Source: Conidiobolus incongruus B7586
Taxonomy: Eukaryota > Entomophthoromycota > Entomophthoromycetes > Entomophthorales > Conidiobolaceae
DNA: 59,569 nt
Direction of reading: 5' to 3'
Assembly (NCBI GenBank): GCA_000697335.1
Contig: JNEM01010760.1
Coordinates: 1 to 59,569 of the forward strand
This document shows, in pieces, positions 12,480 through 23,929 of this stretch; position 1 is the first letter of the stretch; every line of letters begins with the position of its first letter. Both the position numbers and the translations under genes were made by a program. Under the pieces are notes generated by a model. It made no database searches and was not told the origin of the DNA. It saw only the letters and a list, made by a program, of their open reading frames with translations.

Positions 12480-15190
12480 AATATATAATATTAAATCAAT
12501 ATATTATTTTATTTTTGATAATTTCTCACTATATTTTTAGCAAGCTTTTTTACTTAAAAAATATCCTCTTTTATTAAGTTTGAAATTTAATACTATATAA
12601 CCTTAGTTAATTTACTTCTTGAATTTATTTTTTTATATGCTTATTTTTTAATTGCCTAGTGTAATTATAATTACAAAAGTTATAATCTAATGAATATATT
12701 AAATATAGTAGCTTTTACCAGTTGATTTTATTAAAAAAGTTTTTATAGCTTTAACTTATATACTAACCTACAAAAGTAAGTTATAAAATCAAAAACATTT
12801 ATATTTTTACTAATAACTTAATTAATATTTAATGAAATAAACTTAAATTAAATAGTTAAAATCTAATATATTTATTAATTATATATATCATTAAATAATA
12901 ATATTTAGCTATTAATTAGCTAAAATATAAATCTTTAAATTTTACCTAAGGTGAGTTATAAATTTATAGGTTTTTGGTGATAAAAAAAAAATTAAAATTT
13001 AATATATCTATCTTTAACTTTTTTAACTTCTTTAAGTTTATAGGGTATAAAATCAATTAACTTCTTATATCAAAAAGGGTTAATCTTGTTTTATACTTCT
13101 TAAACATATTTTTAAAATTAATTTAAATTTTTTATTAAGGGGAAAACTTTAATAGCTTTTTTTAACTAATCTTAAAGGTGTTTAATTAGATTAAGGTTAA
13201 AAAATTAAAAAAGCTACTTTATAACTATTATCTTGTTATTTTTAAGTTATTTAAAAATAAAAGTTATAATATAATAAAAAGTACTATCTTACTAGAAAAT
13301 AACATTAGATTTATTTAACCTATATTATTTAATTGTTTTTTTTTCAATTTATTGTTTAGAATACTTTAGTATATTTTAGTATTAATTCCCTTATTAACTT
13401 TATAAAAATACCTTATACCTAAAAATAACATATATCCTTAAATAATAAATAACCTATTATTATATTTTTAGGTAAAATTAACATAATAGTTATAAAATAA
13501 TTTTATATTTTTTTTTAAAACATTTAACTTTTTTATTAAATCTACTAAAATATATTTTTATTTTATTAAACTAAATAACTTTATTCTAAATAATTTTAGT
13601 TTAATATTATTAGTAATATTTAAACTCCTACTTAATTTTATAATAAGATTTCTTTAATTAAAAGTGTTTTTTCTTAAAATATAAATGGTATCTATATTAA
13701 TATAGAGTATATATAATAGTATTAATGTTAACTAATATTCTTATATTATTTTATAGTTCCTATTATATTTCTATAATAATATTATATTTACTTATATTAA
13801 CTAACCTATAAATATATTTCTTATTATATTTATTTATAATTTTAACACATTTAAATTTAAGTTTAAATGTTTTTTTATTATTATTCTTAATAACTTTAAC
13901 TATAGTAAACTAACTAATATTAGTAATTCTAATAATATTATAAATTGATTTACCTACTTTATAAAGTTGATTAATATATAAATAAATTTTTTTAGAGAGG
14001 GATTTAAGTATAAAAATATTAATAAAAAAATTTAATATATCTATAAAATATTATATAAAATAATAACAAAAAGAGAAAAAAAATATAGTTATATATTGTT
14101 AAATATATCCTTTTATCTCAAAAACCCACAAATTTATAATTTACCTTAGTTAAATATTAAAAGTTAATATTTTTGCTAATAGTTTATTAAATATATTTAA
14201 ATATATTTATTTATTATTAAATAATATACTTTAATTATATATTATAGTTTTAAGTAATTTAATATATACAATTGTTTTAGTTATTAATTAATATATATAT
14301 TTTTGATTTTAGAACTTACTTTTGTAGATTAATGTATGATTTATAATTATTATTCATTAGAACTTGTTTTTATATTAAAAATTAAAATCACTATTTAAAA
14401 ATTTTATTAGTTAAAAAATCTATATACTTTATTGGTAACTTTTTAACTTTTAAGAACTAAATTAAAACCTTTATACTATTATAATCTATTATAATAATTA
14501 ATATTTTTGATATAAAATATTCTTTGTTTGAATTTAAGAAGAGGTTTGTTTTAGTTTAACCTAGCATTTTAATTTTTGTATAAAGAAATATACACCAAAA
14601 TCTAAGATTCATTTATTTTCATGATATATTATAAAAGCTCAAGCTCCTATTTATATTCTTATAAGCTATTTTATAACTATAGATAACCTAGATTTTTTCT
14701 AAATATATGTCAAAATATATGATAATTATTTTATATTTTTCTTAATTAAACTAAGATTAAATTTTGATATATAATATACTTATAGAATAAATTTTAAAGT
14801 TTTTTGGAAATTTTGTTAATAAAATAAAAAGATAGTTTTTAATATATTTTTTATTTTCTAATAATTAGAATAATAACAGCAGAAAATATATTATCAAATT
14901 TTATCAAACTTTGGATAATTTGTTTTCTAGCTTTAAAATTACAAATCAAGCACTAGTATAGAGTTTCAGATAATATTTCATCTATAAAAGCTGAATATAT
15001 ATATTTTGAAGGATTTTAAAGGGTTTGTTGTTTAGTTTTAATAATATTCAAATATAAAACTTTTGATAATTGATCTTTATCTTAATTATGTATAAATTTA
15101 AGTTCTAAATTTTTGAATCAAAAATATAATAATAATAAATATAATGATATAAATTTATTTTAATTATAATTTGATATTCAAAACTTTTAA
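12480..15190 (-). mobile_element. pogo/Fot1-like transposon relic, split by a Tc1-like insertion
   Basis: The flanks of the Tc1-like copy at 12761-14334 (about 12480-12760 and 14337-15190) are colinear with the relic at 45230-46370. Shared landmarks are the block near 14483 (ACTATTATAATCTATTATAA) and that near 12665 (TAATTATAATTACAAAAGTT). Without the insertion it is about 1.14 kb, the same as the second relic. The family call comes from the second copy, where a minus-strand frame resembles the DDE_1 block. Ends are approximate, and the coding capacity is destroyed by A+T-directed mutation. Confidence 0.55.
12761..14334 (-). mobile_element. Tc1-like transposon, copy C (full length, decayed)
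   Basis: A 1,574-bp element with TA on both sides (12759-12760 and 14335-14336) and inverted ends (left TACTAACCTACAAAAGTAAG). The transposase region reads on the minus strand between about 13010 and 14020 and is colinear with copies B and D. The ends differ from the other copies almost only by C/T and G/A changes. It has no open transposase frame. It is inserted in the pogo-like relic. Confidence 0.8.
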
Positions 15191-16476
15191 TATATTTAAA
15201 TAATCAGAATTCCAAAGAGTTTCATTTTTTATTTTCTGACCTTATAAACCAAATTTACAATAATAATTTTAATAAAAAATGATAATTAATAAAAAGTTAT
15301 CCATAATTTATCAAATATATATTTATAAATTGGGTTATTATGAGTTTAAATTAATTATAATATAAAAAAGGAATTCATAATTAAAGATAATATATTGCAA
15401 TTTTGTGAAAATTTATTAATATATGGTATGTATATTTAGGGTAAAAATTTATTATAATTCTAATTAAAAATTAATTTGTTGTTCTTTGGAAATGTGAATA
15501 TGATTAAAGTATTATACCTTTTGAAAATCAAATCAATGAAAAAAGTTACAATAATGTTATAAACTACAATCAGTAGCAGTATAACTTTAATATGAATGCG
15601 TCAAAAAAATGAGCATTGATGGAATAAAAATATGTGAATATGAAATATAATCATCTATAAAATTTATTTATTTTCATAATACCTCTATACAAATAATTCA
15701 TTTCAATATCTCAAAAATACTTCTCAAACATTTCTCATAAATTTTTATTCGAAATTTGAAAATTAAATTTGAATTCCATTAGATAACTACTCATAATACA
15801 TAAAATTACCAAATATAGTAATTGATAAATAATTGAAATTTTCAAATTATAATCCATATACTATTTTTAAATTTTTTATAATTAAATTTATTTTGGGGAT
15901 AAAAATTTTCAATATAAACGGTAATATTATTGATCAATATTACTGATTATCATAAACACAAATCCAAATTTAGCTCTCAAATATATTAAAAAGGTACTAT
16001 AAAGTTATTCTTACTTGACATTAATCAAATATTTTTGTAATTAAATAATAAATATTAATATTGAGTGAAAAATCGAAGGAATCTTGAAATTTTACAATAA
16101 ATTTGTTGGGAAAAATTGGATCATGTATATTCAAATAACTGTTTCAATATCTATAATACTCAAATTATACTAAAAATCAGAATAATATATTATTAACTTT
16201 GGACAAATTGCAATAATTTTCAATTATTTTACTTAACAATAAATGCAAATAAGAAATTTTAAAAAATTTGATATTTAATATAATTAATAAAGTTAATAAA
16301 CATATCCTATAAAGATTAAATATTAATTATTATAAAATATTTCCAAATAGATGATATCATAAATATCAATATCAATACCAAAATAAAAATAGTTGAATAT
16401 TGATATGGTTAAAAAACTTTCATTTCAAAATATTGGTAATATGAAAAGGAAAATCTAATAATAGTTACAGAGTGTT

Positions 16477-16510
<34 letters not shown>

Positions 16511-16888
16511 ATAGATTCAGATTAGTGAATCCATTGTGTGGTATTAAGAAGTTGTCACTTTAGAATGAGAGTAATCAAGGAGATTTATTTGTTCTGATAT
16601 CTGATTATATCATTGTTGAATGATAGATTTTATAAAGGTCAAGCTAGATATAAATCGAGTTAGGGTATATTCTAGCGTTGACAAAATACATATTTAAGAT
16701 GACGATTGCAATATAAATAGGTTTTCGAGTGGAGTTTTACAATATAGGATGATTGGTTTGAATTAATTAAATTCAATGGTAGCTGTACTCATGTTCGGAA
16801 GAGGTCGAGATTTAGTAATATTGATTTCATTTTACAATTGGATTTTTTTTTGAGTTCGATCTCTTTATATTTAATATAAAGAGCTTGG
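15191..16888. other. AT-rich DNA with a less AT-rich 3' part
   Basis: 15191-16470 shows nothing. 16479-16508 is an (AT)15 run. 16510-16880 is less AT-rich and holds short frames on both strands with no start or splice logic. It may be the 3' UTR of the next gene (minus strand) or a gene scrap. Confidence 0.45.
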
Positions 16889-17747
16889 TTAAATTCTTGC
16901 ATTGATGATAGAATCCCTTAGTCTCTCCATCTGACTAACACTCTTGTGATCGCGAGGATTTACAGCTCTGGGGTCAATCGTAGGTAGTATGGGAATCAAG
17001 GGTACATTCAACGAAGGCAGAGTCTTATAAAAGACATTGGAACTTTGGCATAGGGTTTGAATTGCTTGATTCATCATGATGCGACTACGTTCGTCCAGGA
17101 CTTCCAATTGTTCTGGCTATCATAAAGTTTGATTAGTTCGTATTTTGAAGAAACATATTTGAGGAATAGTATTACCATTATGGGCTGTGTCCAATCAACT
17201 CCAGTTAAATCGGTTTGATATGGGTTTAAAATGACAATTGGATGAAATGGATTGAAATTCCTAAACAATTACACAAATTACTTAGTATGATTGGCCTATC
17301 GGGTTAATTAAACAAAATAAATGAAAATGATTGACTGATTTGTTTGGTTCGGATAATTAAGACACAATATATTTGTGAGTACCTTGAATTAAAATGATTT
17401 GACTGATTCTTGAGTGTATTGGGGTGATGAGGATGCGGTTGGTGTTGAAAATTCCTTGTATTGGCTCCATTCTCTCTAAAGTGAGTATTAGAGGAATTGG
17501 GATCTTTGTTTTTGAAGTGATGGGGGTGATGGTGGCTGCTATGTTGCTGATTATTATGTGGTCGTTGGTGATTTTCCTCAAAGTTTTTATTGCTTGTGGT
17601 GTTATTAAAATTTTGTCTTGGCTGTGTTCTTCTATTATAATGAGCCTCATTGTAAGGTCTCTTTTTATCGTCTCTAAAATTATTTGAGTGCATCCCTCTA
17701 TTTGGATATCCCCCTCCATTGGGACGTCTATTATTTCTAGTGCTCAT
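16889..17747 (-). CDS. Hypothetical His/Asn-rich protein (three exons)
   Basis: Exons are 17383-17747, 17176-17260 and 16889-17116, with introns of 122 nt (GTACTC..TTTAG) and 59 nt (GTAATA..ATAG). All junctions keep the frame and give 225 residues. The first 120 or so residues are low complexity, rich in Asn, His, Arg and Gln, with RGG-like and HPHH stretches of the sort common in RNA-associated proteins. The C-terminal 105 residues are ordinary and probably folded or helical, including LTGVDWTQPIMPEQLEVLDE and LCQSSNVFYKTLPSLNVPLI, and end RLRDSIINARI. I do not recognise the family. The gene is divergent from SGF29, with about 950 bp between the starts. Confidence 0.75.
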
Positions 17748-18700
17748 AATATTTTTTTATAATAATAAAGGGTTTTTGCTATGATATATTTTTTAAATAG
17801 AATATAATATTTGAATATTTTTCAATTCTATTTGATTATAAAGAATTGAAAGGTTTTTTTATAACCAAAGACCGAATGAAAAACTAATCACTTTCAATTG
17901 GAGAAGTGAAAATTGATTTGAAATATGCGCTCGGAAAAAAAGTGTGAATGAAATTTGAATAATTTAATTCTAAAATAAGAAAATGAATGGGATAAGTTAA
18001 TAAATTTATAATTCAATTGGGTTAAATTCATTATTAACATAATTATGGGAAATACTTTGAATTTTTGAAAGTTCAAATATGACATCATGTCATCTGATTA
18101 ATTGAATATTTAGCTTGATGACTATTTATCAGTATTAGGTATAATTTCCTTTTTGATCAATATATTGATAATTAATAGAGTGCAAATAGAATATTAATAT
18201 AATTGATATACAGATCTTCATCGTTGCTCATTTTCTCAAATATTTTATTATCTTATCACCTGTTTTTCAATATATTTTTAAAACATCATTATATAATAAA
18301 ATAATAAACTAAACTCAATTTAGAATAAGCATATGAATAATAATTAGAAATGATATTTAATAAGGGTACATAATCATCATTATACAATCATTAAATTAAA
18401 TTAAATCAAATTTTACTTAAAAAGATTGAGGTGAAAAAACTAAAGCAAATCCCATAATGAAAATATATCGAAATTTTAAATTATAAAATAGGTGGATTGA
18501 GGGACTGCAAATAATCTTAAAAAATCCAGTCAAATGAACAAATAACATTAATTAGGTAAATCAAATTATTAATTAATAAATAATCCAGAAACTTTAATAT
18601 TTTTGATAAGTTCTTTAAGTAATTCATTTAATATCACTTGATATTTATCCCAAATGATTTAATTTGTTAGATCATTTTCAATTTTGTTTTATTAATCAAT
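17748..18700. promoter_or_regulatory. Shared upstream region of two divergent genes
   Basis: Lies between the start codons of the His/Asn-rich gene (minus) and SGF29 (plus). It is AT-rich. A 64-codon minus-strand frame (17894-18088) looks spurious. No clear TATA or named operator can be assigned. Confidence 0.4.
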
Positions 18701-19759
18701 ATGCAATCTTCAAAATATCCTCCTCCACCACCTCCTGCGCCTCCGACAGCGACTCAAGGGATTATTTATGATTTAAATGATCAGCTGGATTTTTTAGATA
18801 AGATGATTGATATGAATCAATCAACATTAAATCAAATTAACGAATTAACTAATACGATACAATCCAATCCAGGTAAATCGACTGAATTGGAGAGTAATTA
18901 TTAAATTAACCTTAAATTAGAATATAACCCAACTCAAGGAAGGAGTTTATTAAATCATTATAGCGAAGCTATTGTACATAATTCTATTACCAAAGAGTAA
19001 CCGTCTAATGTTTTTAATTTAACGAATTTTACATATTAATCCATATGTAGCTATGTAACTAAATCTCTTGAATTGTTAAATAATTTAATCGATATTCATT
19101 ACCCTAATGATCCTTTCTTTACCTCACAATTGACTCAGAAAAAGAAATTGGCTGAACCATTTGAAATCAATAATACTCATACACCTCAAGTTAAAAAAAC
19201 TAAAACGTAATCTTCTTTATTTATAGTATCATATAAGATTATTAATAGATGTTCAATTTAGTTCTAAACCAAAAGCTCAGCCTATTAAACCTCAAATACC
19301 TCTTGTTAAAGGAACTAGAGTAATTATTGACATTAAATCCATTGACAATCAAACAATTAATTGTTAAATTAGGTTGCTTCATTACCAAAAGGAAATGAAG
19401 AATCCCAAGAATGGATTTTGTCTACAGTGATTAAATGCTTTTCAGACCGAAATCGTATTGATGTAGAAGACGCTGAAGAAGCTGAAGATGGCGGCAAAAA
19501 ACAAGTTTATTCAGTGAGCAAAACCCAAGTGATTCCATTGCCATTAAGAACTTTTCCACCACCCAGATATCCTGCAAACTCCACAGTTCTTGCTCTTTAC
19601 CCCAATACCACTTGTTTCTATAAGGCTACCGTGATTAAACCTGTGAATGATCCCGATATTCCCAATTTGAATGAGTGTTTGTTAAAGTTTGAGGATGATG
19701 AAGATAATCAACATTTTGTAGATGGTTATTATGTGTTAGAATATCCTAATAATAAATAA
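18701..19759 (+). CDS. SGF29: SGF29, SAGA-associated factor with tandem Tudor domain
   Basis: Five exons: 18701-18872, 18921-18996, 19051-19206, 19262-19319 and 19373-19759. The introns are 48, 54, 55 and 53 nt, all GT..AG, and the frame is kept throughout (282 residues; human 293). The N-terminus is proline-rich and then predicted helical. The C-terminal half is the SGF29 double Tudor domain, from VASLPKGNEESQEWIL (about 155-170) through VLALYPNTTCFYKATV (226-241) to DGYYVLEY. In the family this domain reads H3K4me2/3 and recruits the SAGA histone acetyltransferase. The aromatic cage residues known in the human protein correspond to Tyr230, Tyr237 and Phe260, all present. An acidic loop (DVEDAEEAEDGG) is normal for the first Tudor. 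It acts in the nucleus. Confidence 0.93.
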
Positions 19760-20096
19760 TAAATAAAAATAAAATGAAATCAATTAGAAATAAAATATAT
19801 CACGCTAAGTTTTGTATGAGAATTCATTTGCTCGGATATTATTAATTTAACCTAATTTAATATTTGTTAATAATTTAAATTCAATTTTAGAATGTTTTTA
19901 TATTTATTGGAGTATTACTCTTTTTATATTAGTCAAAATGATTTTTTTCTTAGAATTTCAATTTAGTATTTTTCTACAATATATATTATGTATTTACCAG
20001 AAAGTAATTAATAGTATGTATCTATTACGCTAAACAAAATAGAACTTATTGGTGTACGATGTAAGAAAGGAAATGCTATTAAAATATATTCTGGTA

Positions 20097-21914
20097 TTAT
20101 TGTGCTTCAAAAGCTTTCGCCAAGTCCCAATAATGGTCACCTTTACCCTTGCCCAAAAATTCCTTGGCAATTGCATCAGTGGGACATTTCTTAAATCTGA
20201 ATCCTTTGAAAATAGGATTGGAAATTTGTCCTTCCCAAACTAAATGACAGTAATTACCGTCCTTGGCTTCTTTCTCTCCGGATTGAGACCCTTGTTCTTC
20301 ATCTACTGACATGTCATCTTCATCATCCTCATTATTGTCGTTGCCGTTTGACCATTTGATACGCCTGAGCATTAACTTTTTATAGGCTTTGATTGATTTG
20401 GGACTTCCCTCGACAATAACAAGAGAGAATGGTTCTGCTTGAATGACTACACCAGATAAATGTAATTGCTGGGCATTCTTATCAACCTTGAATTTGAATT
20501 TTGGATGCGTCAAATCACCCACTTTATATACTGTACAATGGTATCCGTAGTATTTGAGTTCTTCTGCAAGTTTTCTTTCTGCTTTTTCGCGACGTTGATC
20601 TGGAGTGAGTTTTCTATCTTGATTTTGTTGCTCATGTGCTTGTTTCCTTAGAGCAACATCTCTCCTGACTTTGGCTTCGATTTTAGTTGGATCTTGTACC
20701 GATTCGTTGGCTAGAACTCTCATCAAATTGGATAACTTCACCTTGGGTTCTTCTGGAGGTAATAATCCAAGTCGAATCTTTTCACGTTTTTCATTGAGGT
20801 CGTGTTGACGTCTCTGTCTTCTCAACTTTTTCTGTTCTTTCTTAGTTAGCATCATTGGTTTAGCGGGGAGAGGGGCTGTAACTGATGCTGGTTTAATGGC
20901 GACAGGGTGATGGATGTAATTGGTTAGTCCAGCCTGTTCGGATAAGTTAATACGATTGGAGTCAATATCAGTATATGTCTGACTTGGCAGGAATGGCGAA
21001 TCCCACCATTCTACCACTGGTGGAGGGTCACGTTTCAATGATTGGTCTCCAGTAATCAAATCTAGTTTATCCTCGAGACCAGATCGCTTAGCAGTGTTAA
21101 GAATTTGTTCTTTGAGTTGCTGGGCCTTCAATTCTGCACGCATTTGATTTCCTTGGGCAATAAATTTACCTTTAGGATTGAATCTTAAACTGCGTGGTGC
21201 ACGGGGTTTTGGTGCTAGAGTTTCAGTACCTAAAGTGGGATCATAGTATGGATTTTCCGTTGGGTCTGGCTCTTTTTCTTCTTTTTTGGCTTCTTTCTTT
21301 GCGGGTTTCACAGCAATTTTTTGATTAACCTATATAAACAGATAAGTTAGTACTGAATTTTACTTGAAGTCCATAATGAATAACTTTAGCGGTAGCAAAA
21401 TTGGGTTTTGGAATAAATGAATTTTGATTTTCATCAGCTTTTCCATTTAATGATGCGAGCATAGGATGAAGCTGGGAATTTAAACCTCCTGTAATTTTAG
21501 GTGTTTGAACTGTGGCCATTGGATTTCTGGGCGCTAAGTTAGCTGCTTGAATTCGATTCTAAAATCAAATGTTTAGTTAAGTCCAATTAAATATAATTTA
21601 AAATCAATCATCACCTGTGTTTCCAAAATTCTTCTTTGTAAATCACTCACGGATCGGTTACTTGAAGGGGGTCGAATTTGGGGACGAAAACCCGGAGGTT
21701 GATATGTAACATTATTTTGTGCTGAATTATTAGAAATTTGAGTCGTAGGAGCTGGCGGCCTTACTGCTCCTCTCCCATTTGTCATGGACGCTAATTTCTG
21801 CTGTAGCTCTCTCTTTTTTTGCTCCAAGAGTGCAGCCTAAAAAGAGTTGTAAATTAAAAACAAAATTAAATGCTTGAATGAATTTACAGTATCGTTAGAA
21901 TTAGGTGGGTTCAT
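20097..21914 (-). CDS. PRP3: PRP3, U4/U6 snRNP splicing factor
   Basis: Four exons: 21888-21914, 21615-21836, 21364-21558 and 20097-21329. The introns are 51, 56 and 34 nt, and the frame is kept, giving 558 residues. The Prp3 domain is clear: RSLRFNPKGKFIAQGNQMRA, then VVEWWDSPFLP (about 253-263), YIHHPVAIKPA and LTKKEQKKLRRQRR. The C-terminal DUF1115 part holds VIVEGSPKSIKAYKKLMLRR, IKWSNG, an acidic insert, LVWEG and HYWDLAKAFEAQ. Prp3 binds U4/U6 snRNA with Prp4 in the U4/U6.U5 tri-snRNP. The N-terminal PWI domain of the human protein (683 residues) is absent, as in yeast. The 9-codon first exon fixes the start at 21914. The 34-nt last intron is very short and holds a perfect TACTAAC branch site. 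Confidence 0.95.
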
Positions 21915-22291
21915 TATATTTTTAGAATATTTTATTGATTTTGGGGAATTAATTTGAATAATAAATTAATAATATATTATTTGTTTGAGTGATTTGACAA
22001 CTATCAATTCTGTAATGAATGAGAATCAACTTTATATTCCATGCAATTAGATGATTCAATTATGGGATTGAGGTTATATAAATCAACCTTGAATTTATTA
22101 AATGTAACAATATTATCAATATAGCGAAACTTGAATAAAAATAAACAATTAATTTTTTTAGAATAGCGTGACATGAGATTTTATTGTATTAATTAGTCTA
22201 AATTAATATTCACAAAGTAAATCTAGTTGATTATTTTATAGTGAAAATATTTAAAAATACAGTGTAAGGAATACGCGATTGAAATGATAGT
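21915..22291. other. Intergenic, PRP3 5' side and transporter B 3' side
   Basis: Short AT-rich spacer between two minus-strand genes; no signal assigned. Confidence 0.6.
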
Positions 22292-23419
22292 TTAGACTGA
22301 AGAAACTTCTACAGGATTAGTCGGCTTAGGGTTCAACTGGATGAGCTTATTAAAAAGACAAGATCCCAAAATAATTAAGATAAATCCTCCGACTTGAAGC
22401 CATTGAAATGTTTCCCACCCTAGTCCCATTGCAACAATCCAAACAGTGACAGTTCTAGTTACATCAATAGTAGATCTTGAGGTAGCAGAGATGGATTGAG
22501 TAACAATAAGTCCGAAAATATTAAACAATCCCAAGGACAGAGAGAAGATAATAACAATGATCATTAAATTAAAATTACTCAGTACCTGAATGAATCCGAT
22601 CGACATGTCATAAAACGATCCAGGTCGAGATACTCCTATGAAAAGATGTGTGCAAATTATAAAGATAGAAGTGGTAATCAAACCAAATCCACCTTCCATC
22701 CAAACCAAATCAAGTGGATGAATTTCGAACATACTCATAATTTTCTCTTGAGCCACGAACTGAAGGGCTGCGAAAAATTGTGCAGAAATCACAAGAAGAA
22801 TACCAATAATCCCAGTCAATAAATCAGTGTTACCAGAAGAAGTTTGCAAGTTGTTAGAACGGAGACTGTTACTAATACCCACAATGACCACACCAATAAA
22901 TATACTGTTTAGTCCACTCCACTGGTTTCTTTCGAGGCGTCTCTTCAAGAGAGTAACGGATAGCAGCCCTACGAAAAGAACCATAGAGCCCTTGAGCATC
23001 TGGAAAACAGAAACAGGAATTAATAATAGACCCATGGACATAAGGACTGTGGCAATAAGATCAAATGTGCTGGGAAACCAGACCAAAAATCTGTAGTTTC
23101 CTTTCAGCAATGGTTTGGTATCCTTTGGGACAAGAGGTGTTGTTTCATTCTTGGTTGTGGAGTTGGAAGAAGGTACTATATTTAAAGCTTTGAAAACAAA
23201 GCAAAAGAGTTCACCACAAAAAACCATAATTGTTTGCCATATAGGTTGAGAAAATTTAATGTGGTTGTTAGGATCAGGGTCAGAGCAGTTTCCAACACAC
23301 TGCTCATTCATCAATTTGATAGATAAAGTCACAATAGTTCCTAGAAGAAGCATCATGAAAACCTTGAAAGCCATCCCAAGTTTTGCGTTAACATTTTGTA
23401 TACAATTATTATTTGACAT
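22292..23419 (-). CDS. SLC35F6-like drug/metabolite transporter superfamily protein B
   Basis: A 375-residue intronless membrane protein, clearly paralogous to the gene at 7731-8927. The Cys pair is QCVGNC (40-45), the QMLKG motif is at 140-144, AQEK replaces VEEK (223-226), SATSRSTID is at 311-319 and GWETFQWLQVGGF follows. Key motifs sit at the same residue numbers as in protein A although overall sequence is much diverged, so the duplication is old. The substrate is unknown. Differences in the QEK/EEK segment and in the hydrophilic loop (about 82-105, with N-glycosylation-type NSTT and NETT) suggest different location or cargo (inference). Start is the first ATG. Confidence 0.88.
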   Translation of the reverse strand: MSNNNCIQNVNAKLGMAFKVFMMLLLGTIVTLSIKLMNEQCVGNCSDPDPNNHIKFSQPIWQTIMVFCGELFCFVFKALNIVPSSNSTTKNETTPLVPKDTKPLLKGNYRFLVWFPSTFDLIATVLMSMGLLLIPVSVFQMLKGSMVLFVGLLSVTLLKRRLERNQWSGLNSIFIGVVIVGISNSLRSNNLQTSSGNTDLLTGIIGILLVISAQFFAALQFVAQEKIMSMFEIHPLDLVWMEGGFGLITTSIFIICTHLFIGVSRPGSFYDMSIGFIQVLSNFNLMIIVIIFSLSLGLFNIFGLIVTQSISATSRSTIDVTRTVTVWIVAMGLGWETFQWLQVGGFILIILGSCLFNKLIQLNPKPTNPVEVSSV

Positions 23420-23929
23420 ATTGAAATGATAGTAATGTTTAATGGTATATAATGGAGGATAAAAGTATTAATTAAATTAGACAAAAAGGGAACGAATATT
23501 TATAAAAAAGAATATATTAAATTCATACGACTAAGGGTTTATATATAAAAATTTTAAAGAATGTGAAATCTCCACTCAGCTTAAATCAGGATATCCTGAT
23601 TAGGTAATATTCAAGAGAATCTGAATGTGACATTAATTTTCATTATAAAGGAGTGAATTTTCAATTGATTTTATTGGTGATTTTAAAGTTTAGAAATTTT
23701 AGTAAGATTTATTGTTGTAATGAAAAATGGAATGACTTTTAAATAGATTGTAACTGATTAAAATGTAATAGTGGAAATATTATGAAAAATTAAGATTATT
23801 CAAGGATTACAATGAGTATATAATGATGACATCAAGCTTCAGTTCTCATAATTTGTCATAATATTAAAGTTTAAATTGGATTAAATATTTAATTAAGTGT
23901 GAAGATTTAATTCAAAACTATGGCTGATT
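23420..23929. promoter_or_regulatory. Upstream region of transporter B with an 18-bp palindrome
   Basis: Contains a perfect 18-bp palindrome, AATCAGGATATCCTGATT at 23584-23601, about 165 bp upstream of the minus-strand ATG. It is GC-richer than its surroundings and could bind a dimeric regulator (inference). Nothing else is supported. Confidence 0.35.

Noticed and set aside
16479-16508. AT dinucleotide run as a special element
   Set aside because: Simple microsatellite, as common here as expected in such AT-rich DNA; similar runs occur at 5072, 44308 and 56172.
20049-20651. Plus-strand frames opposite PRP3
   Set aside because: Shadows of the PRP3 coding sequence; the same holds for opposite-strand frames over the transporter, PNGase A-like, peroxiredoxin and profilin genes.
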